From Aldrovandia affinis (lineage: Eukaryota > Chordata > Actinopteri > Notacanthiformes > Halosauridae), in the NCBI GenBank assembly GCA_029706075.1, contig JAINUG010000110.1, positions 434,001 through 498,000 of the forward strand: a stretch of 64,000 bases of DNA. Reading direction: 5' to 3'. The stretch's first letter is position 1. Every line of letters starts with the position of its first letter. A program made the position numbers and the translations under genes. Under the pieces are notes generated by a model. It was not told where the DNA came from, did no database searches, and worked only from the letters and a program-made list of their open reading frames with translations. This document shows, piece after piece, positions 50,184 through 62,624 of this stretch.

Positions 50184-52060
50184 GTTATGTAGATCGTATA
50201 ACTTTAATGTACCAAATTAATGATACAGAAGGAGATTTTATCCACTTTAGTATGTGTTATATGTACTTCATATAGCATCAATTTGTTCATGCAAATAAAC
50301 ATGCAGCTAAAGCTATCTAGATAGCTAATCGATTGATTTAGGTGACATATGTCATACACTTTGCATTCACTGTGGTTGTTCGGAGCAAGGAACCAGCTTA
50401 TTTCGGTTGTGCACTGGCTGCTGCTGTTAGTCTGGCAGGTGTACACCAGCTGTCTGACAGATGTATACACTACTGTCAACACAGCAGATCATCTCCTTTT
50501 AATGCATTGATTGTGGTAACATTACAGGAGGTGATCTGTACTTACAGAGAGTGTAGCTTCTGATTCTATCGACGCCACTGTGTTGTAGTTGTATTCCGTA
50601 TAACGTGAATTCAAATAAATTTGAAGTGAGCATTGTTCTTTTAAACTGTAGATGTGGGAACAGTTCTTCTCACCTTATGTCCAGAAGACAGCAAGCAATT
50701 GATAGCTAGCTAACAGTATAAGTATGTCACTGTTAAGCTAGCTAGCTAGGTATAAAACCAGGCAGCTAGGTATCCACCCTGCTAAGGTTAATTACATATT
50801 ACTGGCTAGTTGACTACATGTCAGTATAAAGTGGACTGCCAGAAGCTAGCAGCCTAAGTAGATGCCTGTTTTAATAAAATGCTATGTTGCTGTATAGCTA
50901 CGTACCTAGATGTATGAATGAAACAGGACAGACATGGCTTTCTAGCTGGCTACATTAAGGTGTTATTGGTTAAAAAATATGAATATAGTCCAGGGTTTTA
51001 CAGCCTACCATTAGATAAATTATACTTCCCTAAAAGTGATAGTATTTATGTTTGGGATAGTATTAGATAGCGAGCGAGCTACTTCCCACAGAAAAGCAAT
51101 ATGGTGTCTGTCCATTTTTTAACATGTTCTACTGGCTGAAATGGCATCACATGTGCACATCCTTATGTCTAAAATAATGATGTCACCTGCTGTGTGGCCT
51201 GCAATTTGCAACTATGAACAGATGGTGTTGAACTAGATCTGAACAGATGATGTTATTGGTTGAAGCAAATATATCTCCCCAATGGGGAGAATTAATCATT
51301 TGGGGCATGGAGCATTTTTGATTATGTAATCGGCAGGAAAATTAAGAAGGAGAAGAAGAAGATAAGGAAGAAACTCAAAATAACCCAAGTTAAGACTATA
51401 TTGTGTGGCAGTGTGAAGTTGTATCTGAATTCTGTGTTTACATGATGTCAGAGGGTGCAGATGTTACTGTTTGTAAGGACTGATAGTCTGGCCATTGTAG
51501 TTATTTCTGTGGGAGACCCTGAGAAGTGCAATACTCTTGGTGCTATATAGATATTGGGTATGCCCCACCAACCCATAACTTGGCATGTTAATATAAATAG
51601 TCATGATAATATTCCATTCTTGTCAAAGATCAGAGCTTCTGAAAGATCTAAATGACTAAAAATCATGGTATTCCTGTCCTGAACTGAATACTGTCCAAAT
51701 ACAGTCTCCAGACCATGGAGGCTCATTACTTATGCCTGAGAAGGACTTGACAGGTAGGGATTCCACATGAATGGGGAATGCTTTCACTCTATGCAAACTG
51801 CAAACAGCTATATCCCGACAGAGTTCAAGTGTTGCCTTTCTTCAGGCCCAGAAAAGGGAAACAAAGTTAGGTTACTCAGTTTTCAGTGAAACTGTAGCAT
51901 GAATGATAACCATGCCCCTTTCCTCTCTGTTCAGAAAAATAGCCATAAACGTCCATTTAAAACAAGTGTTCTTCATTATTTGGTGATGAAACTCCTCCCT
52001 GCTCACAAAACTGAATGTCAGGAGGTATTTTCAAATTAAAATGTAAAATTTAAAATCTCA
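50184..52060. other. Intergenic sequence without recognised feature
   Basis: AT-rich sequence containing many GCTAGC/TAGCTAGCTA runs (50690-50960) and a GAAGAAGAAGAAG tract near 51347. No coding region, RNA gene or clear transposon seen. Confidence 0.5.
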
Positions 52061-52063
52061 TTT

Positions 52064-52430
52064 GGGGACCTCCCGCGTGGTCTAGTGGTTTCAATGTCCG
52101 ACACTGGCCACGGCGACCAGGGTTCGGTTCCCCATCGCGCCAGAGTCGGCTCTGGCCGGGAGTGCCACTGGGGCGGCAATTGGCTGTCCGCCCCAGGGAG
52201 GGGGGAGGGAAGCCGACACAGTTCGCTGCGCACAGGAGTGGTTCTGGGGTACCGGAGTTACGGTCGACAGCTCGGCGAGTGCTGTCTCGAAGGAGAGCTT
52301 CGCCTTTGTCACTGCCGGTCACAGGGCTACGACAGTGAACTACAAGGGAGGGGATTGAACTATGCACAGTAATTGGCTACCAAATTGGGAGAAAAAAACA
52401 GGGTAAAATCGGAAAAATATACTGATATAA
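52064..52430 (+). mobile_element. tRNA-Glu-like SINE, family 1, most complete copy
   Basis: The head GGGACCTCCCGCGTGGTCTA carries the A-box GTGGTCTAGTGG (52077-52088) and the B-box GGTTCGGTTCC (52121-52131), closest to tRNA-Glu. A conserved body follows (GGCTGTCCGCCCCAGGGA near 52182). The 3' end reads TTGGCTACCAAATTGGGAGA, with an A-rich tail. Imperfect flanking repeats (AAATTTAAAATCTCATTT against AAATTTAAAAAATCTAATTT) may be the target-site duplication. Confidence 0.88.
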
Positions 52431-52448
52431 ATTTAAAAAATCTAATTT

Positions 52449-52495
52449 GGGGGGCTCCTGAGTGGCCCAGTCAGTAATGGCACTCACCTCATTCT
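52449..52495 (+). repeat. Head fragment of repeat family 3
   Basis: GGGGCTCCTGAGTGGCCCAG then TCAGTAATGGCACTCACCTC parallels 48050-48090. The rest of the element is missing. Confidence 0.5.
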
Positions 52496-52499
52496 ATAA

Positions 52500-53960
52500 T
52501 ATAGCTTAATATAATATAAACAGTATTTATATACAGTAGGTCTACTGCTTTTCAAGTGGTGTGCTCAAAGTGTTCCACAGTAAGAGCACAGAAAGCAATA
52601 CAGAAAATGGATAAAAAAACGACTGAAAAAGTTTTAAATAAAGGACAAACAAAAAAATCAAGTAAACAGTAAGTAACAATAATACATTGTTACAGAGAAT
52701 TAAAAACAATTCTGAGCAGGTGGGTTTTCAAAAGTGAATTCAATCTTGAGGGGCCAACCTAAAATCTTCTAGCAGGCCATTCCAAACTTGGGACCCGCAC
52801 AATGAAAGCTGTATTACCTTTAGTCTTTAAATGTGTTTTGGGCACACTCAGAAAACCCTTCTCCAGTGACATGAGAGAAACCTGTGGGTTATAGGGGGTT
52901 AGTAGGTCTGTGAGGTACTCAGGGGCTGAGCTATGCAATGCAGAAGTATTTTCAATTCAACCGAGACCAATAACCAGTGCAAGGCAGTCAGGATTGGGGT
53001 GATGTGTGTCTTATATTTTTTGTTCTGGTTAAAACTCTGGCTACAGAATTCTGAACTAGCAGGGACTGGGAGAGAGTTTTGACATTAATATTAAAGAAAA
53101 GAGCATTACAGTCCAGTACAGAAGACGGATTACTGTCGTCTAAGCATCAATAAAAGGCAAAAATTATACAACTTCGCAAATATGGAAGAATGGTAATAAC
53201 ATGGTACTAACAGACTACTTTCACATATTTTTCAAATTGTATGCTTGCATCGAAGATAACACCAAGATTCCTAACATCAGATTTAACATTAGGTGTTAGG
53301 TAGTCAGATTTAGATGACGCAGATGTGTTTACTGTTCAGTACCCAACAGCAAAATCTCTCTCTTGTCTGAGTCTAGCTGGAGGAAGTTAAATGACATACA
53401 ACTTTTAATAACAGCAAGGCAGTTATATATCACAGCCATTATTTCATGTCTCCTGGCTTGATTTATAAATACAGTTGGGTGTCATCTGTTTACCAATGGT
53501 ATGAAATGCCATGGCTGCAGATAATATGTCCAAGAGGCAATATGTAAATATACAATGAGATTTGCCTTAAAATAAATCCCTGGGGGACACAACAAGTGAC
53601 AGAAGCAGAGGAGAACAATATTCCCCAACCAAGACTGAACACTTCCTATCAGATACATATGAAGAGAACTATTTCAGGGATCCACCCAAATCTTTAAGTA
53701 TTAACTAAAAATTGGGTATTAACCGGTGCCAAATGCTGCACTCAAATCCAGAAGGACGAAGGCAGAAGCTTCATTCGAGTTAGCATTCAACAGCAAGTCA
53801 CTAGCTACTCTGTGCAGGGAAGTTTCAGTATTGGACTGTATGGCATGAATGAAAACAAGATTGAAACTTCTCAAATAATAGTTTGAGGAAGGTTTTCTTT
53901 AGCTGCTTTGTAAGAAAAGGTACATAAGAGATTGACCTAAAGTTTATTTAGTAGCATAGT
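52500..53960 (-). mobile_element. Decayed L2-like LINE, reverse-transcriptase part
   Basis: Read on the minus strand it keeps recognisable non-LTR reverse-transcriptase motifs. VLLDLSAAFGTG (motif A, 53757-53723) is followed by TDDTQLYL (motif C, YADD-type, 53489-53466) at a plausible ~78-residue spacing. The C-terminal segments SAPEYLTDLLTPYNPQVSL (near 52935-52880) and NTAFIVRVPSL (near 52815-52785) follow. Many stops and frameshifts interrupt it. No 5' end or intact ORF remains. Confidence 0.8.
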
Positions 53961-54189
53961 ACTAGTATTGTAGCCTACACATTAGTAGTTCAACCTCAAT
54001 GTGCCCTGACAAAGATCCCTATGGACTGAAACACAGTCTCATTTTACCACAATGTGCAGATAAATCAAAAAACACTTTGGAGGACTGAGGTAGTCTGCAG
54101 TCTTTATGTATTTTTCTCACGTTATGTTTTTATCCAGCACCTACTGCAACATTTGAATGTGTTGTTTCTATTTATTTCACCAGCCAACC

Positions 54190-54365
54190 CACCCGTTCAT
54201 TCAGACAGGGTTTCTTAGGTTATTGCTGCATCAACACCTCCTAGCTTCTCACCAGGCACCTACAGGTTACCAGTTGTCATCAGAGAGAAATGCACTTCTT
54301 GTCCAATTGATGCTAGTTTTTCTGTTGCATGGCTTGTAATAAATATTCACTGACTCATGGGCTAG
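54190..54365 (+). repeat. Dispersed repeat, family 3, second copy
   Basis: TTGCTGCATCAACACCTCCT, GGCACCTACAGGTTACCAGT and TGTCCAATTGATGCTA match 48222-48320 in order and spacing with moderate divergence. Confidence 0.65.
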
Positions 54366-54869
54366 CATAGTGCACTTTAGCAACAGTGTTCATGTGCGGG
54401 TGCAGGTGGCATATGGGTGAGAGCATAGGACAATTTCCAGTTTCCAAAGAGGGAAAAAGTATTTTTCTAGTGCTGGATATAAACAGTGTCTTAACCCATA
54501 TCCGCCTAATGCATTATTCTGTATAAACACGGTGTGTGCTTAGCCACATAACACACCCATTCACACTCAGCCAACCTTCAGTCTAACACTTCCCTCTTAT
54601 TTGGAAAAGAAAAGAAAAAACAATGGTCAAATTATGTATAATTGGAAAGAGCATGAAATGATCTTTATTTCTATGTATAAACTGACGTGTTATGCCCAAT
54701 CACAAAAAAGTTGCAATTGAAAAACCTGATATACAAATTATGAAAACTTGAAAATATGTATATGTACATAATTTGTGGATATATGGTATGTCATATCAAT
54801 TAAACATTTTAACAAATTAGTGTTATTATATACAAAATATGTGTGTAAATAAATCAAGTATTATAGGAG

Positions 54870-55106
54870 AAGACTCGTAAAAGTCTATTATCTTAGCAAG
54901 GGGAGGGTGCATAAAGTACTAAATGCAGGGGTGCCAATAATTGTGACACATTTTTGAGAAAAATGTTTTTTTTTTTTCAATTAAAGGTTGGATTTCTCTC
55001 ATATTTTGAGTGTAAGAATAAGCTGAAGAACAACAAAGATATTTTTTCATAGTCCCTTTTGCTCATCTTCACCAAGGGTGCCATTAATTTTGGATGGCAC
55101 TGTATA
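54870..55106 (+). mobile_element. 3' end of a Tc1-like transposon
   Basis: GGTGCCAATAATTGTGACAC, then a T-tract, ending in GGGTGCCATTAATTTTGGATGGCACTGTA without writing the join: the blocks are at 54930-54949 and 55075-55103. This is the 3' untranslated/terminal region seen in fish Tc1 elements. It matches the sequence after the transposase relic at 56110-56760 (GCATAAAGTACT, AATAATTGTGACAC). No transposase remains here. Confidence 0.7.
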
Positions 55107-56030
55107 TAGTGCTTGAGTGCGTGCACCGGACACAAAAGATTTGGCTGCTCCTCCTCCGGACTCCGAAAGGGATGGGGGCTCCAGGCAGGCAGTTCAATTG
55201 CTTGGTTTCAGTGAAGGGGTGACAAGACCTTGGTCAGGAAAGCTGGGTTTAGCCATAAGGTCACTCCCAGTTCATCTGCTTGCTAACTTAGGTACACAGC
55301 ACTGATGGAGAGTGCATGGACTTCGTTCACATGCTTTGCTGAGGAAACTGGGAACAGACTTTGGAGACAGCCATTTCAGGTCGTGCCATCAGAGGGGCGA
55401 AAGGCAGCTTACACAGAGCCTCCAGAACCAGTGGCAGGTCCCAGGCTGGCGCATGGACCGCCCTAGTAGAATGCAGCGATCAAGCAAACTGGCTAATAAG
55501 ATAGGGGGCCCCTTCAGTCCAATCATTAAGTCGCACATTTCAAGATGATATGGCCAAGGCATACACCTTCAATGTAGAGGCAGAGTGCCCTAAATCCAAT
55601 CGTTAAACATGACGTGGGCCATTCTACCACCCAGCTGAAATAACAGATCCCGCCTGTGTGGGAGGCTGTCCCTCCAAAAGACTGAGGAGGGCTGTTTTTT
55701 TAATGCAGTATCATTTAGACCACTCAATTTTCTTGGTGGTCAAATGTCTGCTCTGTCATTAGACACATGTACTATTATAGGTCTTTAACATAACTTTCAC
55801 AGTTGTAGTTACCTTGGCACCAAGTAAGACTGACACATTCTTGATACCTTTCAAAACTAAGACAAGGGAAGAGATGCTGCAGACACATTGTAGCCCCACA
55901 CTACTTAACCCATAGACACCAGACAGATTATTGAGAACATCATAGCCACTTGTCACCTGGTGAATGTGGAGACACAGAGATTATTTCATGATGAAAGAAA
56001 CTGCCCAGATAGTTGGAAGTCTCATGTCCA
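55107..56030. other. Unassigned sequence, possibly old retroelement debris
   Basis: Contains open frames of 60-78 codons on + at 55117-55548 with no recognised domain. Composition is more GC-rich than the flanks up to about 55680. I could not assign it. Confidence 0.3.
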
Positions 56031-56032
56031 AA

Positions 56033-56039
<7 letters not shown>

Positions 56040-56077
<38 letters not shown>
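56040..56077. repeat. (CA)n microsatellite
   Basis: About 18 CA units directly after a short (CT)n. Confidence 0.92.
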
Positions 56078-56078
<1 letters not shown>

Positions 56079-56109
56079 AAGTGTGTGTAAATAGCACAAC
56101 AAACCCAGT

Positions 56110-56760
<651 letters not shown>

Positions 56761-58600
56761 CATTTGTAGCACCCAGCCATGTTCCTGGAGGCAGACACTG
56801 TATGCACACTTAGATAATGCTAGGTACAGAAACAGAGGAACTGTGTCTATGGAGTGTACAATAACTGCTGACTGCAGCAAGACACCACCTAGTGCTTTTT
56901 ATGCAGGTATTTCTCTGAAGGAGCCTGTCATTCTTAGCACAAACAAGAAAAATATCAGATTCCATCCCACAACCACAGGACGAAAGGATGCACTTTCTGT
57001 CCCGTTCAACTTTTAAGAGTACGCAATCCAGCCATGCAAAGGAATCAGGGACCGATTTAAAGCAGAATCCGTGAGGTGAGTGATAATTACAGGCCGTTTC
57101 AGACAACATCTGTTACTGCAGCATTCCTCCAGTCAGTTCCTATGAACTTCTGAAGACAAGTTCAGACATCTTCCAGAGTTCCTGACTGACAAAGGCCCGT
57201 GGCAGTGTCATCCAGGCTACGCTCTTCTTCATGTCACTCACAGCCTGTACGGCTGGAGTGATGTGGGAAGATAATATACTGTTGACACTTCCTGGTCATT
57301 TGAATTTATTAGAAAATAAACTACACAGTTCAATAACTTTTCCAAGATAGAGATTGGCAGTCAACCAAGTAGCTAACCAAAGGATATTTAGTCTGGAATA
57401 ACTACTTCGAGACTGCTGTCAGAGACCTCCAACTGTAGTCATGGCAGGTGTTCCAATGTCCTTGTCCAATGCAATGTTGTTCAATTAGCTCTTTGATTGC
57501 AAATCTGGCAAAAGGTACCTGTTAATATTTTAAAATATAAATGGGTTTGTATTCTGAATTAAAATGTTTGTTTATAAAAAAATGTAAATGATCTTTTGAG
57601 GACGAAAAGTGTAATGCAAAACCTTTGTAAATTCAGCCTAAAATGCCCTTTTTCAAGACAGACTAGGCTAAAAGGTCAACAACTCTGTCCAAACTTTTGT
57701 TTGGTTATGGAATAAGAGACCATAATATATATTTTCTTTCTATCTTCTTTATTTTTATTTAGTTTTCGCCACATGGAAAGCAGCACCCGAGACACGCTAC
57801 ATTTACCTATTGATTGAAATGTTGTAAACTTACCTAACTTTGCTAACCTTCTTAAATGTCCTAAACTATAACTCCACTATTCTGACTGACTGTTTGAACC
57901 CAGATGTCCCACCATAGTAGCTATTTTGAAAACCATCTGTAAACTGGGCCAACCTATGGTTGGCTATGACAGATGTTAGTACTGGGTTTTTTATAGCCAA
58001 CTAAGACCGTTTACAAACAAAGTCTCCGCCTGTAAACTGTTCCGTCTGATGCAGACTGCCTGTGTGAACCCCCCGCCTCTTTCCCAGTCTGTGAAATAAG
58101 ATAGGAGGCTTCGTTCCCATCACAAATACTGATACGACTTGTTCCAGGGAGGCCTCTGACGTAAGGTCAGGTAGAGTTCGCCGAAACGTTAAACGGTCAC
58201 CGGTAAATCAGCATTTAAGGTGACTTGTTTTCATTTCTCTGCTTCCTTGAGGCAGACGCAAAAGCCCTTTGAGCTTTCGACAGAAAAAAAAAAAGAGGGA
58301 GGGAGGACAAATGGCAAGGAAATGTATGAACTCTCGTGTCTTTCAGGGCAAATAAACCATGGTGTCATTAACATTGTTGTTTATGCTATAAAAACTCTGT
58401 GCAAGGTTGATTTAGACTGTACTGCCGTGTCACATACCGCAATAAGTTCAAAAGTTCAGTTCAACCATGAACTTTGTCAGGGCACAGCAGGCAGTTCCAC
58501 GAAGGCACCGCATTTAAAGAAAAGCCAGAGGAGTAATCAGAATCCCAGAAGGTGAACGCACACATTTAAGAAAGCTGACAGGTTTGGAGCCCCCCCACCT
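56761..58600. other. Intergenic sequence without recognised feature
   Basis: No gene, RNA gene or clear mobile element recognised. Open frames here are under 112 codons and show no domain. Confidence 0.5.
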
Positions 58601-58605
58601 ACTCT

Positions 58606-58607
<2 letters not shown>

Positions 58608-58679
<72 letters not shown>

Positions 58680-58736
58680 CACACACGCACACAAACAGCA
58701 CACACACGCACACGCACACGCACACAAACCACACCC
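58608..58736. repeat. (CA)n microsatellite with variant 3' part
   Basis: A perfect (CA)n of about 70 bp, followed by CA runs broken by GC and AAC (GCACACACGCACACAAACAG). Confidence 0.93.
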
Positions 58737-59280
58737 CTGGCTGTACAATCCACTCTTGCAATTATTTTATAACCCTGTCCTCATTAGAAGCACAAATAAA
58801 GTCACAGCGAATGAAAATCAAGCCTAGCTGTTTGGTCAGTGCTATTCACAAGCCCTGTGTGTGCTTTAGGGCTCTACCGAGCTGTGCATGTAAAGAGGGC
58901 ATTGCTGTATGAGCGCTAAGCTCTGCCATGCTATTTAATAACATTCTTTCTGAGGTTTTGTGTTCATACTTGTGTCTCTGGGTCCTTCTGTTGGCTTTCC
59001 TCTATGACTGGAAGAGAGGAGGAAAAACAAAACAAAAGGGTCATGACTCCTATGCATTTGTGCACCTCTGGCTGATGCCCTGACTGGACTGTGCAAACCA
59101 GCACTAGGCATAACTGGTTCAGGAATGAAAACAAACTTGTGCTGCTTTTATAGCCTAATTTGCTTTTCTTTCCTTCTTTTTTGCAAAACATTTTAAGACC
59201 ATTGAATGTTGAACTCAATGCAGGGCAGTTTTGACCCCAAGCATACCAGATGACATTATTGTGATACAGAATATAGAATT

Positions 59281-59475
59281 TAAATATATGGATATGGATT
59301 TTTTTTTTACTGTTACTTAGTAATTAATTTAGAAAAAGCATTATTTTAGTTTTTTTGTATTTGTGTCGATCAGTGGCAAGAAATTAAATCCCAATTAAAG
59401 CCATTGTGATTCCATGAAGTAAGAAAATGTGAAAAATGCCAAAGGGGTGAATACTTTTTATAACCACTGTATATA
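59281..59475 (+). mobile_element. 3'-end relic of another Tc1-like transposon
   Basis: GTGTCGATCAGTGGCAAG, AATTAAAGCCATTGTGATTC and GGGGTGAATACTTTTTATAA followed by CCACTGTA form the typical 3' flank and terminal repeat of a fish Tc1 family different from those at 49150 and 54870. No transposase remains. Confidence 0.65.
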
Positions 59476-59599
59476 CAGTAGGCTGTTTTTATTCATATCC
59501 TTGATAAAGATGAACAAAACAGATTTTATAAAATAAACTATATAAGTAATGAGGTACAGTATATTTCATGCTCAAAAGATTTAATAATAATGCATTGGC

Positions 59600-60660
59600 A
59601 CGAACCACAATTGATCAGTTCCCAAATTATTATTTTTTTCCCAGAAATATCAAGAATCACAAATATTCATATCCGTTATCAGTACTTTGTGGTTCCTCTC
59701 TTGGCCATTATAACAGCAAGTAGTCACATTCTGTATGTGTCATACGAGGTTATGGAACCTCTTGGGGGGATCCTCAACCATTCCTCCATGCAAAATTGTT
59801 CTAGTTCCTTCAGATTCTTGAGTTGACGTTTGTGGACTGCAAATGTTCAATTGGATTCAGGTCTGGAGACTGAGATGGTCATGTCAGGACATTGATCTTG
59901 TGCTCTGTCAACCATTTCTTAGTTGCTTTGGATGTATGTTTGGGATCAGTGTCTTGTTGGATGGTCCATCTGTGGCCAAGGTGTAGCTTCCTGGCAGAGA
60001 GAACAAGGTTTTTGGACAAAATTGTAAGTTCATGGTTCCATAAGGGTCCCAGGGCCTGTGGATGCAAAACAACCCCAAAATCCCAAAGATCATGTTTCAC
60101 AGTAGGCATGAGGTGCTTTTCAGCATTACTTGCATTCTTTGGATGCCAAACATGACGCTGATGTGCATATCCAAAAAGCTTAATTCAGCCACAAGACACG
60201 GTTCCAATTGTAGTTGAGATGCAGTTTGACAAATTCAAGATGCCTTTTCAGTGAATTGTCTTCAAAAGAGGCTTCCTTCTTGCAACGCTGCCATAAGGCC
60301 ATTGTCACATAGGCATCGTTGAATGGTAGCTTTAGACACCTTGTAACCCCAAGATGCCAGGTTTTGGAGATCTTGAACTGTGCCCCTTGGACTTTGCCTC
60401 TAGAACCATCCGTCTTACTACACGTTGGGGCAAGATAGACTGGCGTCCTCTACCTGGCAGGTTAGCCACTGTTCCAATGGCCTTAAACTTCCTAATAATT
60501 AACACAACAGTGGAAAGCGGTATCTTTTAACTTTTTAGCTTTTTGTAGCCATCTCCTGATCTATAGAGGTCAATAACCACAGTATTTCAAACGTGGGTTC
60601 CCTCCTTTTTATACCCTAGGGAAACAGGATACCATTTAGGCCACTGTATAGTTCCATAAC
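59600..60660 (-). mobile_element. Tc1-like transposon relic, minus strand
   Basis: The minus-strand open frame 60109-59879 encodes LHLGHRWTIQQDTDPKHTSK and ATKKWLTEHKINVLT, the catalytic part of a Tc1 transposase. Downstream, in another frame, come the equivalents of SPDLNPIE and, further on, LAVIMAKRG. It is closely related to the relic at 56110-56760. Frameshifts and stops throughout; no intact terminal repeats found. Confidence 0.82.
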
Positions 60661-60702
60661 CTTCCAATGAACTTCAAATAAGTTGTATATTCATGAAGAC
60701 TC

Positions 60703-61005
60703 TCGCCAGAGTCGGCTCTGACCGGGAGTGCCACCAGGGGTGGCGATTGGCTGTCCGCCCCAGGGAGGGGTGAGGAAAGCCAACATGACATTCGCTGCGC
60801 ATAAGAATGGCCCTGTAGTACCGGGTTACGGTCAACGGCTTGACGAGTGCGGTCTTGGAGGCGTTACTTCGCCTTCATCACTACCAGTCGCAGGACTACG
60901 GCAGCAAACTCACATTACTAGGGGGATTAACATAAAATAGTGGGTCTAATTGGCTACCAAATTGGGAGAAAATGGGATAAAATAAAAAATAAAAAATAAA
61001 AAGTA
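60703..61005 (+). mobile_element. tRNA-Glu-like SINE, family 1, 5'-truncated copy
   Basis: Begins at GCCAGAGTCGGCTCTGACCG, i.e. just after the tRNA head of the 52064-52430 copy. It follows that copy to TTGGCTACCAAATTGGGAGA and an A-rich (AAAAAT)n tail. It sits between two Tc1 relics. Confidence 0.88.
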
Positions 61006-61033
61006 ATTGGAATCAAAAATAACTACTGACCAT

Positions 61034-62012
61034 GCCAAAAGAGTTGAAAAGAAGAAAATAAGTGAGGGAGGAAAAAAAGGGTTAAATTCGGGCTTTACTG
61101 GAAAGAGGGATACAGTGAGCGTAAGGTTGCTTCTATCCTTCAAACTTCAAAGACGGCAGTTCATAAGAACAAGGTCAAGCAGCAGACATTGGGGACAACA
61201 AAGCTACAGACCGGCAGAGGGCGAAAACTACCGTAGGATGACATCAAGTGGTCTACAAAAAGAATGGCAAACGGCAGCTGGGGTGAAGTGCACGGCGAGG
61301 ACGGTTTGAAACAGGCTCCGAGGGGCAGGGCTGAAGTCGTGCAAAACTAGAAAAAAGCCCTGCTTCAAGGAGAAGCAAAGAAGAGCCAGGCTGAGGTTTG
61401 CAAAAGACCACAAGGATTGGACCGTAGAGGACTGGAGTAAGGTCATCTTCTCTGATGAGTCCAATTTTCAGCTTTGCCCAACACCTGGTCGTCTAATGGT
61501 TAGATGGAGACCTGGAGAGGCCTACAAGCCACAGTGTCTCGCACCCACTGTGAAATTTGGTGGAGGATCAGTGATGATCTGGGGGTGCTTCACCAAGGCT
61601 GGAATCGGGCAGATTTGTCTTTGTGAAGGACGCATGAATGAAGCCACGTACAAGGTTATCCTGGAAGAAAACCTGCTTCCTTCTGCTCTGACAATGTTCC
61701 CCAACTCTGAGGACTGTTTTTTTCCAGCAGGACAATGCTCCATGCCACACAGCCAGGTCAATCAAGGTGTGGATGGAGGACCACCAGATCAAGACCCTGT
61801 CATGGCCAGCCCAATCTCCAGACCTTAATCCCATTGAAAACCTCTGGAATGTGATCAAGAGGAAGATGGATGGTCACAAGCCATCAAACAAAGCTGAGCT
61901 GCTTGAATTTTTGCGCCAGGAGTGGCATAAATTCATCCAACAGCAATGTGAAAGACTGGTGGAGAGCATGAAAGCTGTGATTGCAAATCAGAGTTATTCC
62001 ACCAAATATTGA
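61034..62012 (+). pseudogene. Tc1-like transposase, frameshifted
   Basis: The N-terminal part (from ATG at 61034) is shifted and deleted. The frame 61496-61828 encodes KFGGGSVMIWGCF, GRMNEATYKVILEENLLPSA and NSEDCFF. A +1-type disruption at about 61722-61740 then moves the catalytic QQDNAPCHT-equivalent region out of frame. The frame 61767-62012 resumes with WPAQSPDLNPIENLWNVIKR and ends NQSYSTKY. The region upstream, 61425-61480, encodes WSKVIFSDESNFQL with the first catalytic Asp. Not functional as it stands. Confidence 0.88.
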
Positions 62013-62153
62013 TTTCTGAACTCTTCCTAAGTTCATTAGTATTGTGTTGTTTAAAAATGAATATGAACTTGTTTTCTTTGCATTATTAAAGGTCTGAAAA
62101 CACTGCATGATTTTGACCAGTTGTCATTTTCTGCAAATAAATGCATCTAAATT

Positions 62154-62429
62154 AAGGCGGCACGGTGGTGCAGTGGATAGCATTTCACAGCAAGAAGGTC
62201 TCGGACCAGGCCGGGGCCTTTTGTCATGTTCTTTCTGGGTTTCCTCCGGGTAACAGTCCAAAGACAATGCTAATTGGAGAGTCTAAATTGCCCTAGGTAT
62301 GATGAGTGAATGGTGTGTGTGCCCTGCGATGGATTACCTGTCCAGGGTGTATTCCTGCCTCTCGCCCGGAACGCATGCTGGGATAGGCTCCAGACCCTGA
62401 CCAGAAAGACAATGGATGGATGGATGGAT
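62154..62429 (+). mobile_element. GGCGGCACGG-type SINE nested in the Tc1 element
   Basis: Starts AAGGCGGCACGGTGGTGCAG and runs through GGTTTCCTCCGGGTAACAGT and GCTGGGATAGGCTCCAGACC, ending in a (TGGA)n tail. The 3' end resembles L2 LINE tails. Flanked by a near-perfect target duplication, AAATGCATCTAAATT (62139-62153) and AAATGCTCTAAATT (62430-62443). Confidence 0.9.
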
Positions 62430-62596
62430 AAATGCTCTAAATTACAATATTTATATTTGGAATTTAGGAGAAATGTTGTCAGTAGTTTATAGAATAAAAC
62501 AAAAATGTTCATTTTTACTCAAACACATACCTATAAATAGTAAAACCAGAGAAACTGATCATTTTGCAGTGGTCTCTTCATTTTTTCTAGAGCTGT

Positions 62597-62624
62597 ATAC
62601 ACACACACACACACACACACACAA
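62597..62624. repeat. (CA)n microsatellite
   Basis: About 12 CA units at the 3' edge of the Tc1 element. Confidence 0.9.

Larger units (their letters stand above)
61013..62597 (+). mobile_element. Tc1-like transposon interrupted by a nested SINE
   Basis: Transposase remnants run from about 61034 to 62012. The 3' untranslated part continues to 62138 and resumes at 62444 after the SINE. It ends in the terminal repeat TTTTTTCTAGAGCTGTATA (62579-62599), next to a (CA)n. The left terminal repeat is missing; a SINE copy abuts the 5' side. Confidence 0.88.

Noticed and set aside
52064-52140. tRNA-Glu gene
   Set aside because: A and B boxes are present, but the acceptor stem does not close and the unit continues into a SINE body.
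55117-55548. Possible retroelement gene fragment
   Set aside because: Two short open frames look non-random, but I could find no catalytic motif to support a family.
61496-62012. Functional Tc1 transposase
   Set aside because: Reading frame broken near 61722-61767 and the N-terminal half disrupted.
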